51,190 bases of DNA from a virus: IMG/VR virus record IMGVR_UViG_3300032516_000039, positions 1 through 51,190 of that record; one strand, 5' to 3'. Of the stretch, positions 1-5,944 are shown piece by piece. The position numbers and the translations under genes are program-made. Under the pieces are notes generated by a model, which saw only the letters and a list, made by a program, of their open reading frames with translations, searched no databases and had not been told where the DNA came from. Position 1 is the first letter of the stretch. Each line of letters starts with the position of its first letter.

Positions 1-1
1 C

Positions 2-124
2 GGTATATCTGGAGATTACAGTGAAAACTTAGAGGGATGTTTTGTTCAGAAAAACGAGTCAAGAAAATCAACTTGTTTGAAATGTATAAAAATTTTTAAT
101 AAAGAAAATGGCAATTTCATATAA
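2..124 (+). CDS. C-terminal fragment of an unidentified protein (cut by window start)
   Basis: Frame 2 is open from the first base to a TAA at 122-124, giving 40 residues with a CxxC pair (TCLKC). The gene starts outside the window. I do not recognise it. The open frame, polarity and position fit the end of a small phage gene, but 40 codons are weak proof. The stop lies just before the folded element at 132-194. Confidence 0.35.
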   Translation, partial: GISGDYSENLEGCFVQKNESRKSTCLKCIKIFNKENGNFI

Positions 125-131
125 CGAAACG

Positions 132-194
132 GCATACCCGAAGTTTCGCATGGTAGTGCGGAATTTGGGCGAGCGTTCAGCGAGCCGGGTATGC
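132..194 (+). other. Folded three-way-junction inverted repeat (structured RNA or attC-like site)
   Basis: The outer arms 132-140 (GCATACCCG) and 186-194 (CGGGTATGC) are perfect 9-bp complements. Inside, 141-150 pairs with 157-166 (10 bp, two G-T wobbles, 6-nt loop). Bases 169-174 and 180-185 are both GCGAGC and can pair with two central tandem G-A mismatches around a 5-nt loop. The result is a compact three-way junction in a gap between genes. The right arm followed by GTTGTT resembles the right end of integron attC sites (GTTATGC-type), but the core is GGTATGC, so a decayed attC is only a guess. A structured RNA is the alternative. Confidence 0.5.
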
Positions 195-236
195 GTTGTT
201 GTACGACGTAAACGGGCGACTAAACTGGAGGGATGT

Positions 237-401
237 ATGGATAAAAGATTATTACATTTATGCAAAGTTGAATATTTGTTAGAACAACCTGATTTCAGCG
301 GGCATATAAAACACGTTGATTATTGGTACAGAAAAATATTCAATAATCGGAGGGGAAAAAGTGCGACAGAAAGGTATAACGAACGGAAAGTAAAAAGCTA
401 A
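237..401 (+). CDS. Small basic hypothetical protein (54 aa)
   Basis: An ATG at 237 follows a GGAGGG ribosome site at about 226-232; a longer in-frame extension upstream would run through the folded element and lacks a ribosome site. The product is short and basic, with aromatic residues in its middle (DYWYRKIF). I see no known domain, membrane segment or signal. Existence is supported by the ribosome site and spacing to the next gene, not by homology. Confidence 0.5.
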   Translation: MDKRLLHLCKVEYLLEQPDFSGHIKHVDYWYRKIFNNRRGKSATERYNERKVKS

Positions 402-472
402 GCCCGTTTATTTCGTATAACGATAATCGGCGTTTAAGACGTTATTTAATTTTTACAGAAGGAGATTAAAAG

Positions 473-772
473 ATGAGTAGTGGATTAAATTGGGATGTCA
501 GAATTGAACAAGAAATCATGGTACTTAAAAGTAGAGTTGATGAATTAGAAAAATTAAATAATGTGGCGGAGCCGGACTTGAACGCCGTGTTACATGAAGT
601 TGCAGAATTTACAGAATATTTAGAAAAAGAAATACAAACATATCGGGATATAATGAACAAGCCTATCAACCAGTATATTCCGTGTTTAGATAATTTAATA
701 GCAAAATATCAAATGATGGCATTGATGGTAGTATTGGAAAATTTTAAAAAGAAATTATGCAATTTTATGTAA
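473..772 (+). CDS. Hypothetical coiled-coil protein (99 aa)
   Basis: A strong AGGAG precedes the ATG by about 8 nt. The protein is acidic and helical. Residues 10-30 look like a coiled coil (IEQEIMVLKSRVDELEKL) and a second helix covers about residues 40-65. No enzymatic motif is visible. It may be a small structural or regulatory phage protein; no function is assigned. Confidence 0.65.
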   Translation: MSSGLNWDVRIEQEIMVLKSRVDELEKLNNVAEPDLNAVLHEVAEFTEYLEKEIQTYRDIMNKPINQYIPCLDNLIAKYQMMALMVVLENFKKKLCNFM

Positions 773-824
773 TAAGGGATATCGGCAACAGGTTAGATAT
801 ACCTTAAATTAAAGGGATAACAGA

Positions 825-1142
825 ATGACAGGCAAAGAACAACTTGAATACATACTTAAAGATTTAAAATTGAAATATGAGATTGAATATAAATTCGATT
901 CAAAAAGAAAATGGAGATTTGATTATTGCATACCGGAGAAGCGGGTCGCAATCGAATATGAGGGCGGGGTATTTACGAACGGCGGGCATACGAGAGGATC
1001 GGGTTATTCAGATAACTGCGAAAAATACAACGCCGCCGCTATTCAGGGGTGGCGGGTATTAAGATACACGGTAAAGAGTTTGAGAAATTCAAAGGCAGTA
1101 GCGGATGAAATAGTCAGGGCGATAATGGCAAGTATTTTTTGA
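825..1142 (+). CDS. Vsr/DUF559-like small nuclease
   Basis: A 105-residue protein of the restriction-endonuclease fold type found often in phages. Visible elements are a strand with an acidic residue (WRFDYCIPEKRVAIEYEGG, residues about 28-46), where the D and E-x-E/G positions resemble a PD-(D/E)xK metal site, then a basic helix and GWRVLRYT near residues 76-83, typical of DUF559/Vsr-like proteins. Such small nucleases are suspected to act in repair, recombination or branched-DNA resolution. The family is reasonably clear; the substrate is not. It is followed after a few bases by an HNH-type gene, so the two may form a nuclease pair. Confidence 0.7.
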   Translation: MTGKEQLEYILKDLKLKYEIEYKFDSKRKWRFDYCIPEKRVAIEYEGGVFTNGGHTRGSGYSDNCEKYNAAAIQGWRVLRYTVKSLRNSKAVADEIVRAIMASIF

Positions 1143-1149
1143 GGTGGAT

Positions 1150-1479
1150 ATGAATTTTAAAATTCGATGTAATCCGGGGAGTACGGATGCGGAGGTGATA
1201 ATTGTGAAAATAAATGAAAAGCTCAATAAGAAGTTTATGTTTTGCGAGACTACAGATTGCGGAAATAGAGCCTCAGAAAAACATCATATTTTTTCCGACA
1301 AGAAGCAAAATAGAAAATTATATGGCACGTTAATAGATCACGATAACAATATTCAATTTCTATGTTACAACTGTCATCATTTTAAACCGTTAAAGAAATT
1401 CACAGAGGTTGAATTTTGCGAAGCTGTAGAAATTGAGCCATTGAGTAAAACCGGACAACAAAAAAAGAGGTTCGGATAA
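1150..1479 (+). CDS. HNH-like zinc protein / putative endonuclease
   Basis: The start is placed at ATG 1150 because GAGG at 1141-1144 gives normal spacing; a GTG at 1144 would overlap that site. The 109-residue product has two cysteine pairs bracketing a histidine core: FCETTDC, then EKHHIF, then LCYNCHHF, an HNH/treble-clef pattern with zinc-binding cysteines and a catalytic-type His. It could be a free-standing homing endonuclease or a phage recombination nuclease. It follows the Vsr-like nuclease within 8 bp and is probably co-translated. Confidence 0.65.
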   Translation: MNFKIRCNPGSTDAEVIIVKINEKLNKKFMFCETTDCGNRASEKHHIFSDKKQNRKLYGTLIDHDNNIQFLCYNCHHFKPLKKFTEVEFCEAVEIEPLSKTGQQKKRFG

Positions 1480-1582
1480 AAAATAAAAGTATCAATACTT
1501 ATTTATAATTATATATACTTTCAACGGAGGGGGGAATGAGGAAAACGACAAAATAAATTCATAGATGTGAGGTATATTGCAG

Positions 1583-1611
1583 TTGACAGGTTTATTAAAA
1601 TATATTACATT
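1583..1611 (+). promoter_or_regulatory. Possible sigma70 promoter upstream of the NUMOD/HNH gene
   Basis: A perfect TTGACA (1583-1588) is followed after 17 nt by TACATT (1606-1611), four of six matches to TATAAT. It lies in the 151-bp gap before the homing endonuclease at 1631. The -10 is weak, so this is tentative. The rest of the 1480-1630 gap is AT-rich; a GGAGGGGGG ribosome-like site near 1525 leads only to a six-codon frame. Confidence 0.4.
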
Positions 1612-1630
1612 GTCAGAAAAATAGGAGAAT

Positions 1631-2221
1631 ATGGCAATGTGGAAACAAATTAAGGGTTACGAAGGTTTTTACGAAATAAACGAAAATGGGAAAATTAAAA
1701 GTTTGGAAAGGAGCGAACAAACAAGAGGAAGATTCGGGATGATGACAAGGCATAGAAAAGAAATGATTTTATCTCAAAATTTAACTCCGAATGGATATTG
1801 TATAATTGAATTAAATAAAAACAAAGTATCGAGAAGACATTTAATTCATAGACTCGTCTACGATAATTTTATAGGAGATTTGATAAAAGGCAAATTAATT
1901 CATCATAAAGATGAGAATAAAAAAAATAATCATTATTTCAATTTAGAACAAATATCTTTTATAACGCATAACAATATTCATAAACACGAAGCATGGAATA
2001 AGGGATTAAAGGGATTTAGAATTGGAGAAAAAAGAGATCCAAATTGGTATAACGGTGTAAGAAAAAAAGTAAAATGTGTTGAAACTGGAGAAGTTTTCGA
2101 TTCTGTTAATTTAGCGGCATTTGCAGTGGGTTTAAAAGCAAATTCTATAAGTAGGGCTTTACACAATAATAAATATAGGGCAGGGAAATATCATTATGAA
2201 ATCATTAAAGATGCCATGTGA
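1631..2221 (+). CDS. NUMOD4/HNH homing endonuclease
   Basis: A 196-residue free-standing homing endonuclease with a standard layout. The N-terminal NUMOD4 motif reads WKQIKGYEGFYEINENGKIKS. An HNH_3 core follows (HRLVYDNF, then LIHHKDENKKNNHYFNLEQ), in which the HH and N-x-x-NL positions form the metal site. The C-terminal NUMOD1-type DNA-recognition helix (VNLAAFAVGLKANSISRAL) ends the protein. Such genes spread by cutting phage alleles that lack them and usually give no benefit to the phage. The ATG follows AGGAG closely; a second ATG at 1637 has better spacing. It is intact, with no intron visible beside it. Confidence 0.88.
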   Translation: MAMWKQIKGYEGFYEINENGKIKSLERSEQTRGRFGMMTRHRKEMILSQNLTPNGYCIIELNKNKVSRRHLIHRLVYDNFIGDLIKGKLIHHKDENKKNNHYFNLEQISFITHNNIHKHEAWNKGLKGFRIGEKRDPNWYNGVRKKVKCVETGEVFDSVNLAAFAVGLKANSISRALHNNKYRAGKYHYEIIKDAM

Positions 2222-2225
2222 TGTA

Positions 2226-2375
2226 ATGACAAGGACAGTGGGTTATTTTGCTGTAGTGAGACAGATGAATGCTGGTATTAAAGAGCAAGTAAAAGATAGA
2301 TATAAATATCATGAAGCAGACGTAATAAAAGCACTGGAAGCAAAGCCACGTAGTTTACGGGCTATAACGATATAA
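2226..2375 (+). CDS. Small basic hypothetical protein (49 aa)
   Basis: An ATG four bases after the preceding stop opens a 49-codon frame ending TAA 2373-2375. The product is basic (MTRTVGYFAVV start, KEQVKDRYKYHEADV middle). No strong ribosome site is visible, though translation could be coupled to the upstream gene. No domain is recognised. Confidence 0.4.
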   Translation: MTRTVGYFAVVRQMNAGIKEQVKDRYKYHEADVIKALEAKPRSLRAITI

Positions 2376-2419
2376 GGTGAACGGTATTGAAAAGACGTTA
2401 AAGGATATGTTCCTATCGT

Positions 2420-2445
2420 GGGCCGGGGTATGGATGCCTCGGCCC
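2420..2445 (+). other. Strong GC-rich hairpin before a small ORF
   Basis: GGGCCGGGG (2420-2428) and CCTCGGCCC (2437-2445) form a nine-pair stem with one G-T wobble and an 8-nt loop, in otherwise AT-rich DNA. No T-run follows, so it is not a standard terminator. It ends about 5 nt before the GGAGGG ribosome site of the gene at 2459 and could shape translation or stabilise the mRNA. Confidence 0.5.
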
Positions 2446-2458
2446 TACAGGAGGGTAG

Positions 2459-2623
2459 ATGGACGCGGAAAAAGAATTTGTTAAGAAGTGGGAATTTGAA
2501 AAAAATATTGTTGTTTTGATGAGTGAATATTTTAATCAATTTAATGAACGGTTGACTGCTGAAAAGTATAAACAGATGATAAAAAATTATTACGCAGAGG
2601 AGGGTGTACGATGCGAATTATAA
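2459..2623 (+). CDS. Small charged hypothetical protein (54 aa)
   Basis: The ATG follows a strong AGGAGGG site. The frame runs 54 codons to a TAA at 2621-2623 and overlaps the start of the lytic transglycosylase gene by 13 bp, suggesting coupled translation. The product is helical and charged (EFVKKWEFEKN; NERLTAEKYKQM). No known domain. It may work with its neighbour, but that is only context. Confidence 0.55.
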   Translation: MDAEKEFVKKWEFEKNIVVLMSEYFNQFNERLTAEKYKQMIKNYYAEEGVRCEL

Positions 2624-3183
2624 TTGTCATATCTTGCGCGGCAATTTTAATCAGTGGGTGTGTGATATTATTAACGTGTTATTTAAATACAGGTCACGAG
2701 ATAGGAAATCGTAATCACATAAACAAGCGGATAATAGAGATGTTCAATGCTGGGCGGGCTGACGATGTTTATAATTTTTATAATGGATTTATTAAGAATA
2801 GGATTGCGACAATTTATATAATTAACACGGCTTTAATTTATAAAATCCCTGTCCATTATTTTATCGGATTGGCTTATCAGGAGAGCAGATTTGATTTTGA
2901 CGAAATATCAAAACGTAATACAGACGGGAGTATAGACATCGGTGGATATCAACTAAACAGCAACCAATATAAAAAATACAAAATAGATTACCTGCTGGAA
3001 TTGGAAAACAATATTAGACTGGCAGGGTCGCACTTAACGGCCAATTATTTACAGGCGGGTGACTGGTATACGGCCCTCGGAATTTACAATTCGGGAAACG
3101 AAAATAATATCAATTTCAGGCACGTCCGAAACATACTGCTTTATGCGGACAAATTGGACGAGAGTTTTGCGGAAAAATTTTGA
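2611..3183 (+). CDS. Lipoprotein-type lytic transglycosylase (SLT fold)
   Basis: A 190-residue peptidoglycan lyase candidate. The N-terminus is a hydrophobic signal with a lipobox-like ISGC at residues 14-17, so it is probably exported and perhaps lipidated. The SLT core has the catalytic-glutamate motif YQESRFD (Glu about residue 91), the glycine-rich GGYQLN at 111-116 and a later YNSG (ALGIYNSGN), the usual order for SLT/GEWL enzymes. These enzymes cleave the MurNAc-GlcNAc bond with anhydro-ring formation. Far from the holin-like and lipase genes, it may act in DNA entry or cell-wall remodelling, not final lysis. The ribosome site is GAGGAGGG. Confidence 0.8.
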   Translation: MRIIIVISCAAILISGCVILLTCYLNTGHEIGNRNHINKRIIEMFNAGRADDVYNFYNGFIKNRIATIYIINTALIYKIPVHYFIGLAYQESRFDFDEISKRNTDGSIDIGGYQLNSNQYKKYKIDYLLELENNIRLAGSHLTANYLQAGDWYTALGIYNSGNENNINFRHVRNILLYADKLDESFAEKF

Positions 3184-3224
3184 TTGATAATCTGGATTTA
3201 AAATATAGGATGGACAAAAAAGAA

Positions 3225-3368
3225 AGCCATATAATATGAGAAAACCAGCCATTGTGAGCGAGCCAAAAAAAGCGAGAAAACCAGAGACGGGGAGCGAGCC
3301 AATAAAAGAGAGAAAACCAATAGATGTGAGCGAGCCATAGGTGCTGAGTAAACCACTAACAATGAGCG
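3225..3368 (+). repeat. Array 1: four 36-bp dual-spacer modules (TIGR-like array)
   Basis: Exactly 144 bp, four modules of 36. Loop-type repeats GAGAAAACCA start at 3238, 3274 and 3310, and GAGTAAACCA at 3346. Edge-type repeats GAGCGAGCCA start at 3256, 3292 and 3328. The array opens with a half edge repeat (AGCCA 3225-3229) and closes with the other half (GAGCG 3364-3368). The eight spacers, all 8 nt and all different, are tataatat, gccattgt, aaaaaagc, gagacggg, ataaaaga, atagatgt, taggtgct and ctaacaat. The last loop repeat carries the A-to-T variant. The array lies between the transglycosylase gene and the ParB-like/Tas-like operon. Confidence 0.85.
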
Positions 3369-3408
3369 TTTTTCAAACTACGGCGAAGTCGTAGAAAAGT
3401 TTCAAAAA
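3369..3408 (+). other. Imperfect hairpin at the end of array 1
   Basis: CTACGGC (3378-3384) pairs with GTCGTAG (3388-3394) around a GAA loop, and outer TTTTTCAAA pairs imperfectly with TTTCAAAAA (3400-3408). It begins directly after the terminal GAGCG of array 1 and ends about 10 nt before the ribosome site of the ParB-like gene. No T-run follows on the + strand, so it is more likely a processing or pausing structure than a strong terminator. Confidence 0.45.
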
Positions 3409-3428
3409 ATAAAACCGAGGTGACCTTG

Positions 3429-4106
3429 ATGGTTACTAAAAAAGTAAAAGCAGTTGAGTTAATATTCGATTGGAATTTATGGCCACGACATGAAGCCGGG
3501 GAATTAGATTCAACGAATATCTCAAAAATGAAACAAGCGATATTGGCAGGAGTAAAACTTCCGCCGGTTATCGTAAATGAAAAAGACAATAGAATTGTGG
3601 ACGGCTTTCACAGAGTGCAAACAGTTCTAAATCTTTACGGAGACGATGCAGAAATTGAAGTAATTTACAAGACTTACAAAAACGATGCTGAAATGTTTAT
3701 CGAATCCGCAAGGATGAATAATCAGCACGGCCTTCCACTTTCCCCACGAGATCGCGCTCATGTAATATTAAAAGCGCGTAGATTTAAAATTCCATTTCCG
3801 GCGATTGCCGAAGCTCTCGGACTTGAAGTTGAAGAGGCAAAGGCTTTTCTTGCTAAAAGGACAGCCAAAAATAGAGACGGCGAAATTGTGACTTTGTCGG
3901 GCGGGGCATTATCTCTCGCGGGAAAAGTATTAACAGCAAAGCAAGAAGAGTACATCAAGAAATGTCCGGGGACAAGCGCACAGCTTTACACGCGGCTTTT
4001 ATTAAACGCGCTCAATGCTGATGCTGTAATTTTCACTGATAAAATTCTTGAAACATTATTGCAGTTAAAAAATAAGATTGAAAAAATACTTGCGGAGGCG
4101 GCATAA
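3429..4106 (+). CDS. ParB/Srx-type N-terminal domain protein with HTH, operon partner of the Tas-like gene
   Basis: Start chosen at ATG 3429, 8 nt after GAGG; a GTG at 3420 would lie inside that site. The 225-residue protein has a ParB N-terminal domain: LPPVIVNEKDNRIVDGFHRVQ at about residues 44-64 holds the conserved vdG-hR signature. A conserved acidic/basic stretch follows (NNQHGLPLSPRDRA, about 98-111), then an HTH-like region (IPFPAIAEALGLEVEEAKAFLA) and a C-terminal helix that could dimerise. ParB domains bind or hydrolyse nucleotides and commonly accompany DNA-binding roles. Its stop overlaps the next ATG by one base, and it lies between arrays 1 and 2, so a job with the arrays is plausible. 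It may also be an independent phage regulator or a defence-related ParB-like protein. Confidence 0.8.
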   Translation: MVTKKVKAVELIFDWNLWPRHEAGELDSTNISKMKQAILAGVKLPPVIVNEKDNRIVDGFHRVQTVLNLYGDDAEIEVIYKTYKNDAEMFIESARMNNQHGLPLSPRDRAHVILKARRFKIPFPAIAEALGLEVEEAKAFLAKRTAKNRDGEIVTLSGGALSLAGKVLTAKQEEYIKKCPGTSAQLYTRLLLNALNADAVIFTDKILETLLQLKNKIEKILAEAA

Positions 4107-4813
4107 TGGAAGATAAAAAAAATCAGTCTCTGCAAATATTAACACGGGCGTATTATGATTATCAGAGAGAGAGAATTTCACTTGATGGACAGATAGGGCG
4201 GCGTAAAGATGGAGAGTTAAAAAAGAACACACCGGACAGAGACGAATCAATGTTGATTTCTCTCATGGAAAGGCGGGCAGTAATTGAAGAAATGGAAAAT
4301 CAGATAGGGAAGGACATTGCAAAGGAAGTTCACTTAACGCCGCTATGGAAGGAATTTCTTGTCAACGTCAAAGGATGCGGCGAAGGAATGGCCGCCGTGA
4401 TAATAACTCAATTTGATATTCATAAATCTTTAACGGTGAGTAATATGTGGAGTTTTGCCGGACTTGCGCCGGGAAAAGATAGACGTGTCAAAGGGCAGAA
4501 ATGCACATACAATCAATTTTTAAAAGCAAAGATGTGCGGGGTACTTGGAAGCGGATTTTTGAAAGCCAATAGTCCTTACAGATCGTTTTATGATGATATG
4601 AAACACCGGCTTGAATCGGCGGACTGGGGAACTTTAAGCAAGAATCCGACAGACAAGAAAAGACCGAAAGCCGGACATCAGCACAAAGCCGCCAACAGGT
4701 ATATGGTCAAGATGTTCATAAAAGATTTATATGTTGCATGGAGGACACTGGAGGGGTTGCCGGTGAGAGAGCCGTATCAGGAGGAGTATCTAAATAAAAA
4801 ACATACGGTATAA
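4106..4813 (+). CDS. Tas-like protein: coiled coil plus Nop/IS110-C-terminal-like domain, no nuclease
   Basis: A 235-residue protein matching the C-terminal half of IS110/IS116 transposases, without their N-terminal DEDD RuvC domain. Residues 1-80 are helical (coiled-coil-like). A helix-hairpin-helix VKGCGEGMAAVII lies at 88-100, SFAGLAPG at 116-123, and a basic C-terminal helix (HKAANRYMVKMFIKDLYVAW, about 193-212) occupies the place of the usual ARKL helix. The catalytic serine segment expected after GLAP is replaced by KGQK, so transposition is unlikely. Nop-domain Tas proteins bind 36-nt dual-spacer guide RNAs and resemble IS110 and box C/D proteins. Array 2 begins 7 bp after this stop. 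With no HNH or RuvC domain it would be a binding-only (TasA-like) form. Alternative: a domesticated transposase fragment. Confidence 0.78.
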   Translation: MEDKKNQSLQILTRAYYDYQRERISLDGQIGRRKDGELKKNTPDRDESMLISLMERRAVIEEMENQIGKDIAKEVHLTPLWKEFLVNVKGCGEGMAAVIITQFDIHKSLTVSNMWSFAGLAPGKDRRVKGQKCTYNQFLKAKMCGVLGSGFLKANSPYRSFYDDMKHRLESADWGTLSKNPTDKKRPKAGHQHKAANRYMVKMFIKDLYVAWRTLEGLPVREPYQEEYLNKKHTV

Positions 4814-4820
4814 TTGAGGT

Positions 4821-5360
4821 TGCCACAGGGAAAGAGAAAACCATTGACGAAGAGCGAGCCATAATCGGTGAGAAAACCATGACCATAGAGCGAGCCATTT
4901 TTTATGAGTAAACCAGCGAATAAGAGCGAGCCACAACATAAGAGAAAACCAGAACCTGTGAGCGAGCCATCTACAACGAGAAAACCAATTGGCGTGAGCG
5001 AGCCAAATAATGCGAGAAAACCAATGAAGCCGAGCGAGCCATTTCACCTGAGAAAACCATGATAAACGAGCGAGCCATCGGGCGGGAGAAAACCAGCAAC
5101 CGTGAGCGAGCCAAAGCGATAGAGAAAACCAGTGTAAAAGAGCGAGCCATCAATAATGAGAAAACCAAAAATTTCGAGCGAGCCAACAAAGTAGAGTAAA
5201 CCAGCGATAATGAGCGAGCCAAAATATGTGAGAAAACCATTAAAGAAGAGCGAGCCACTTAACAAGAGAAAACCAGTCAAGGAGAGCGAGCCAGTTTATG
5301 GGAGTAAACCATGGTGTTGGAGCGAGCCATAACAGAGGAGAAAACCACTTTCAATGAGCG
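4821..5360 (+). repeat. Array 2: fifteen 36-bp dual-spacer modules (TIGR-like array)
   Basis: Exactly 540 bp, 15 modules without a single indel. Loop repeats (GAGAAAACCA, or GAGTAAACCA at 4906, 5194 and 5302) start every 36 bp from 4834 to 5338. Fourteen full GAGCGAGCCA edge repeats lie midway, bounded by half repeats TGCCA (4821-4825) and GAGCG (5356-5360). All 30 spacers are 8 nt and none repeats, from cagggaaa and ttgacgaa at the left to taacagag and ctttcaat at the right. Conserved 10-mers with hypervariable 8-mers fit guide segments and not ordinary tandem duplication. The array follows the Tas-like gene and ends at a terminator, so + strand transcription from the ParB-like/Tas-like operon is likely. 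Confidence 0.9.
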
Positions 5361-5396
5361 AAATATAAAGGGGCAGAAAAGCCTCTTTATATTTTT
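5361..5396 (+). terminator. Rho-independent terminator closing array 2
   Basis: Bases 5361-5374 and 5381-5394 form a 14-bp stem with one G-T wobble and an AGAAAA loop, followed by a short T-rich tail on the + strand. It begins on the base after the terminal GAGCG. The opposite strand has no T-run beyond the stem, so the array is read in the + direction. Confidence 0.8.
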
Positions 5397-5400
5397 ATAC

Positions 5401-5428
5401 TTGACAAATTAAACATTATTATCATAAT
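5401..5428 (+). promoter_or_regulatory. Sigma70-type promoter restarting transcription after array 2
   Basis: TTGACA (5401-5406), 16 nt, then CATAAT (5423-5428), five of six at the -10. It sits between the array terminator and the gene at 5468 and would drive the small genes, the first cytidylyltransferase, array 3 and the sugar cassette. Confidence 0.65.
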
Positions 5429-5467
5429 GTACTGAATGAAAATAAAATAAAATCAAAGGAGAAACAA

Positions 5468-5722
5468 ATGAAAAAAATAATTACGCTTTTAATTTTTCTA
5501 TCGGTTGCTTTTTGTGCGGTTGCTCAGGAGGACGCTCCAGACTGGGTACGCAACATGAGACAAAAAAACAGTCAGACATCATTTATCAATTCAATAAAAA
5601 TTTTGGAAACTGGCAACAAAGGAAAATATGTAATGACCGTGATGTGTATCGGCAATAAAAAATATTTATTCGTGAACGGCAATTCAACAGTCGTAATGCC
5701 GATAGGCGAAGAATGTGAATAG
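5468..5722 (+). CDS. Small exported protein (84 aa) with signal peptide
   Basis: The ATG follows AAAGGAG. The first 20 residues form a typical signal peptide (KKIITLLIFLSVAFCAVA, cut probably before QEDAPDW), leaving a mature protein of about 64 residues with one well-separated cysteine pair (VMCIGN and EECE). No family recognised. It is the first gene behind the promoter at 5401 and sits between arrays 2 and 3. It could be a periplasmic or surface factor, for example one affecting superinfection, but nothing in the sequence proves this. Confidence 0.65.
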   Translation: MKKIITLLIFLSVAFCAVAQEDAPDWVRNMRQKNSQTSFINSIKILETGNKGKYVMTVMCIGNKKYLFVNGNSTVVMPIGEECE

Positions 5723-5939
5723 TCAATTTTGTTTATATTGCCGATTTAGAAGTAATGAAGGATATTGCCATTGTCCGGATGCTAAAATATTATTTCCAAA
5801 ACCGACATCGGACACAGTATCTTTTATTTATAGTTACAATGAGGATGGATGTTTAAAAGTAAGTGATTATTTTGCGTGCATTTATTTTATAACTCATCCG
5901 CGTTATATAGATTATCCGCAAGAGATAGGGCAGGGATAA
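5715..5939 (+). CDS. Small cysteine-rich hypothetical protein (74 aa)
   Basis: A GTG start overlaps the previous gene by 8 bp. The N-terminus carries CLYC and then CHCP, a likely zinc-binding cluster, with a further isolated cysteine in the C-terminal half. The product has no signal peptide or membrane segment. Weak ribosome site; translation may be coupled. Function unknown. Confidence 0.5.
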   Translation: MNSQFCLYCRFRSNEGYCHCPDAKILFPKPTSDTVSFIYSYNEDGCLKVSDYFACIYFITHPRYIDYPQEIGQG

Positions 5940-5944
5940 TATAA

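Noticed and set aside
168-189. Fourth copy of the array repeat (GAGCG and GCGAGCC)
   Set aside because: No 18-bp spacing and no loop repeat; similarity is limited to a GCGAGC hexamer within a stem-loop.
1527-1556. ORF after GGAGGGGGG near 1525
   Set aside because: It encodes only six residues before a stop.
4106-4813. IS110-family transposase
   Set aside because: The N-terminal DEDD RuvC-like domain and the catalytic serine segment are missing, and no IS ends are visible.
4790-5280. Minus-strand reading frames over array 2 with repeats such as MARSxxMVFS
   Set aside because: A 36-bp period is a multiple of three, so all frames stay open if the repeat lacks stops. There is no start signal, and the array's terminator is on the + strand.
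3225-5360. Replication iterons or partition sites
   Set aside because: Iterons would not have 44 unrelated spacers of fixed length between invariant alternating repeats; the ParB-like neighbour keeps this as a weak alternative.
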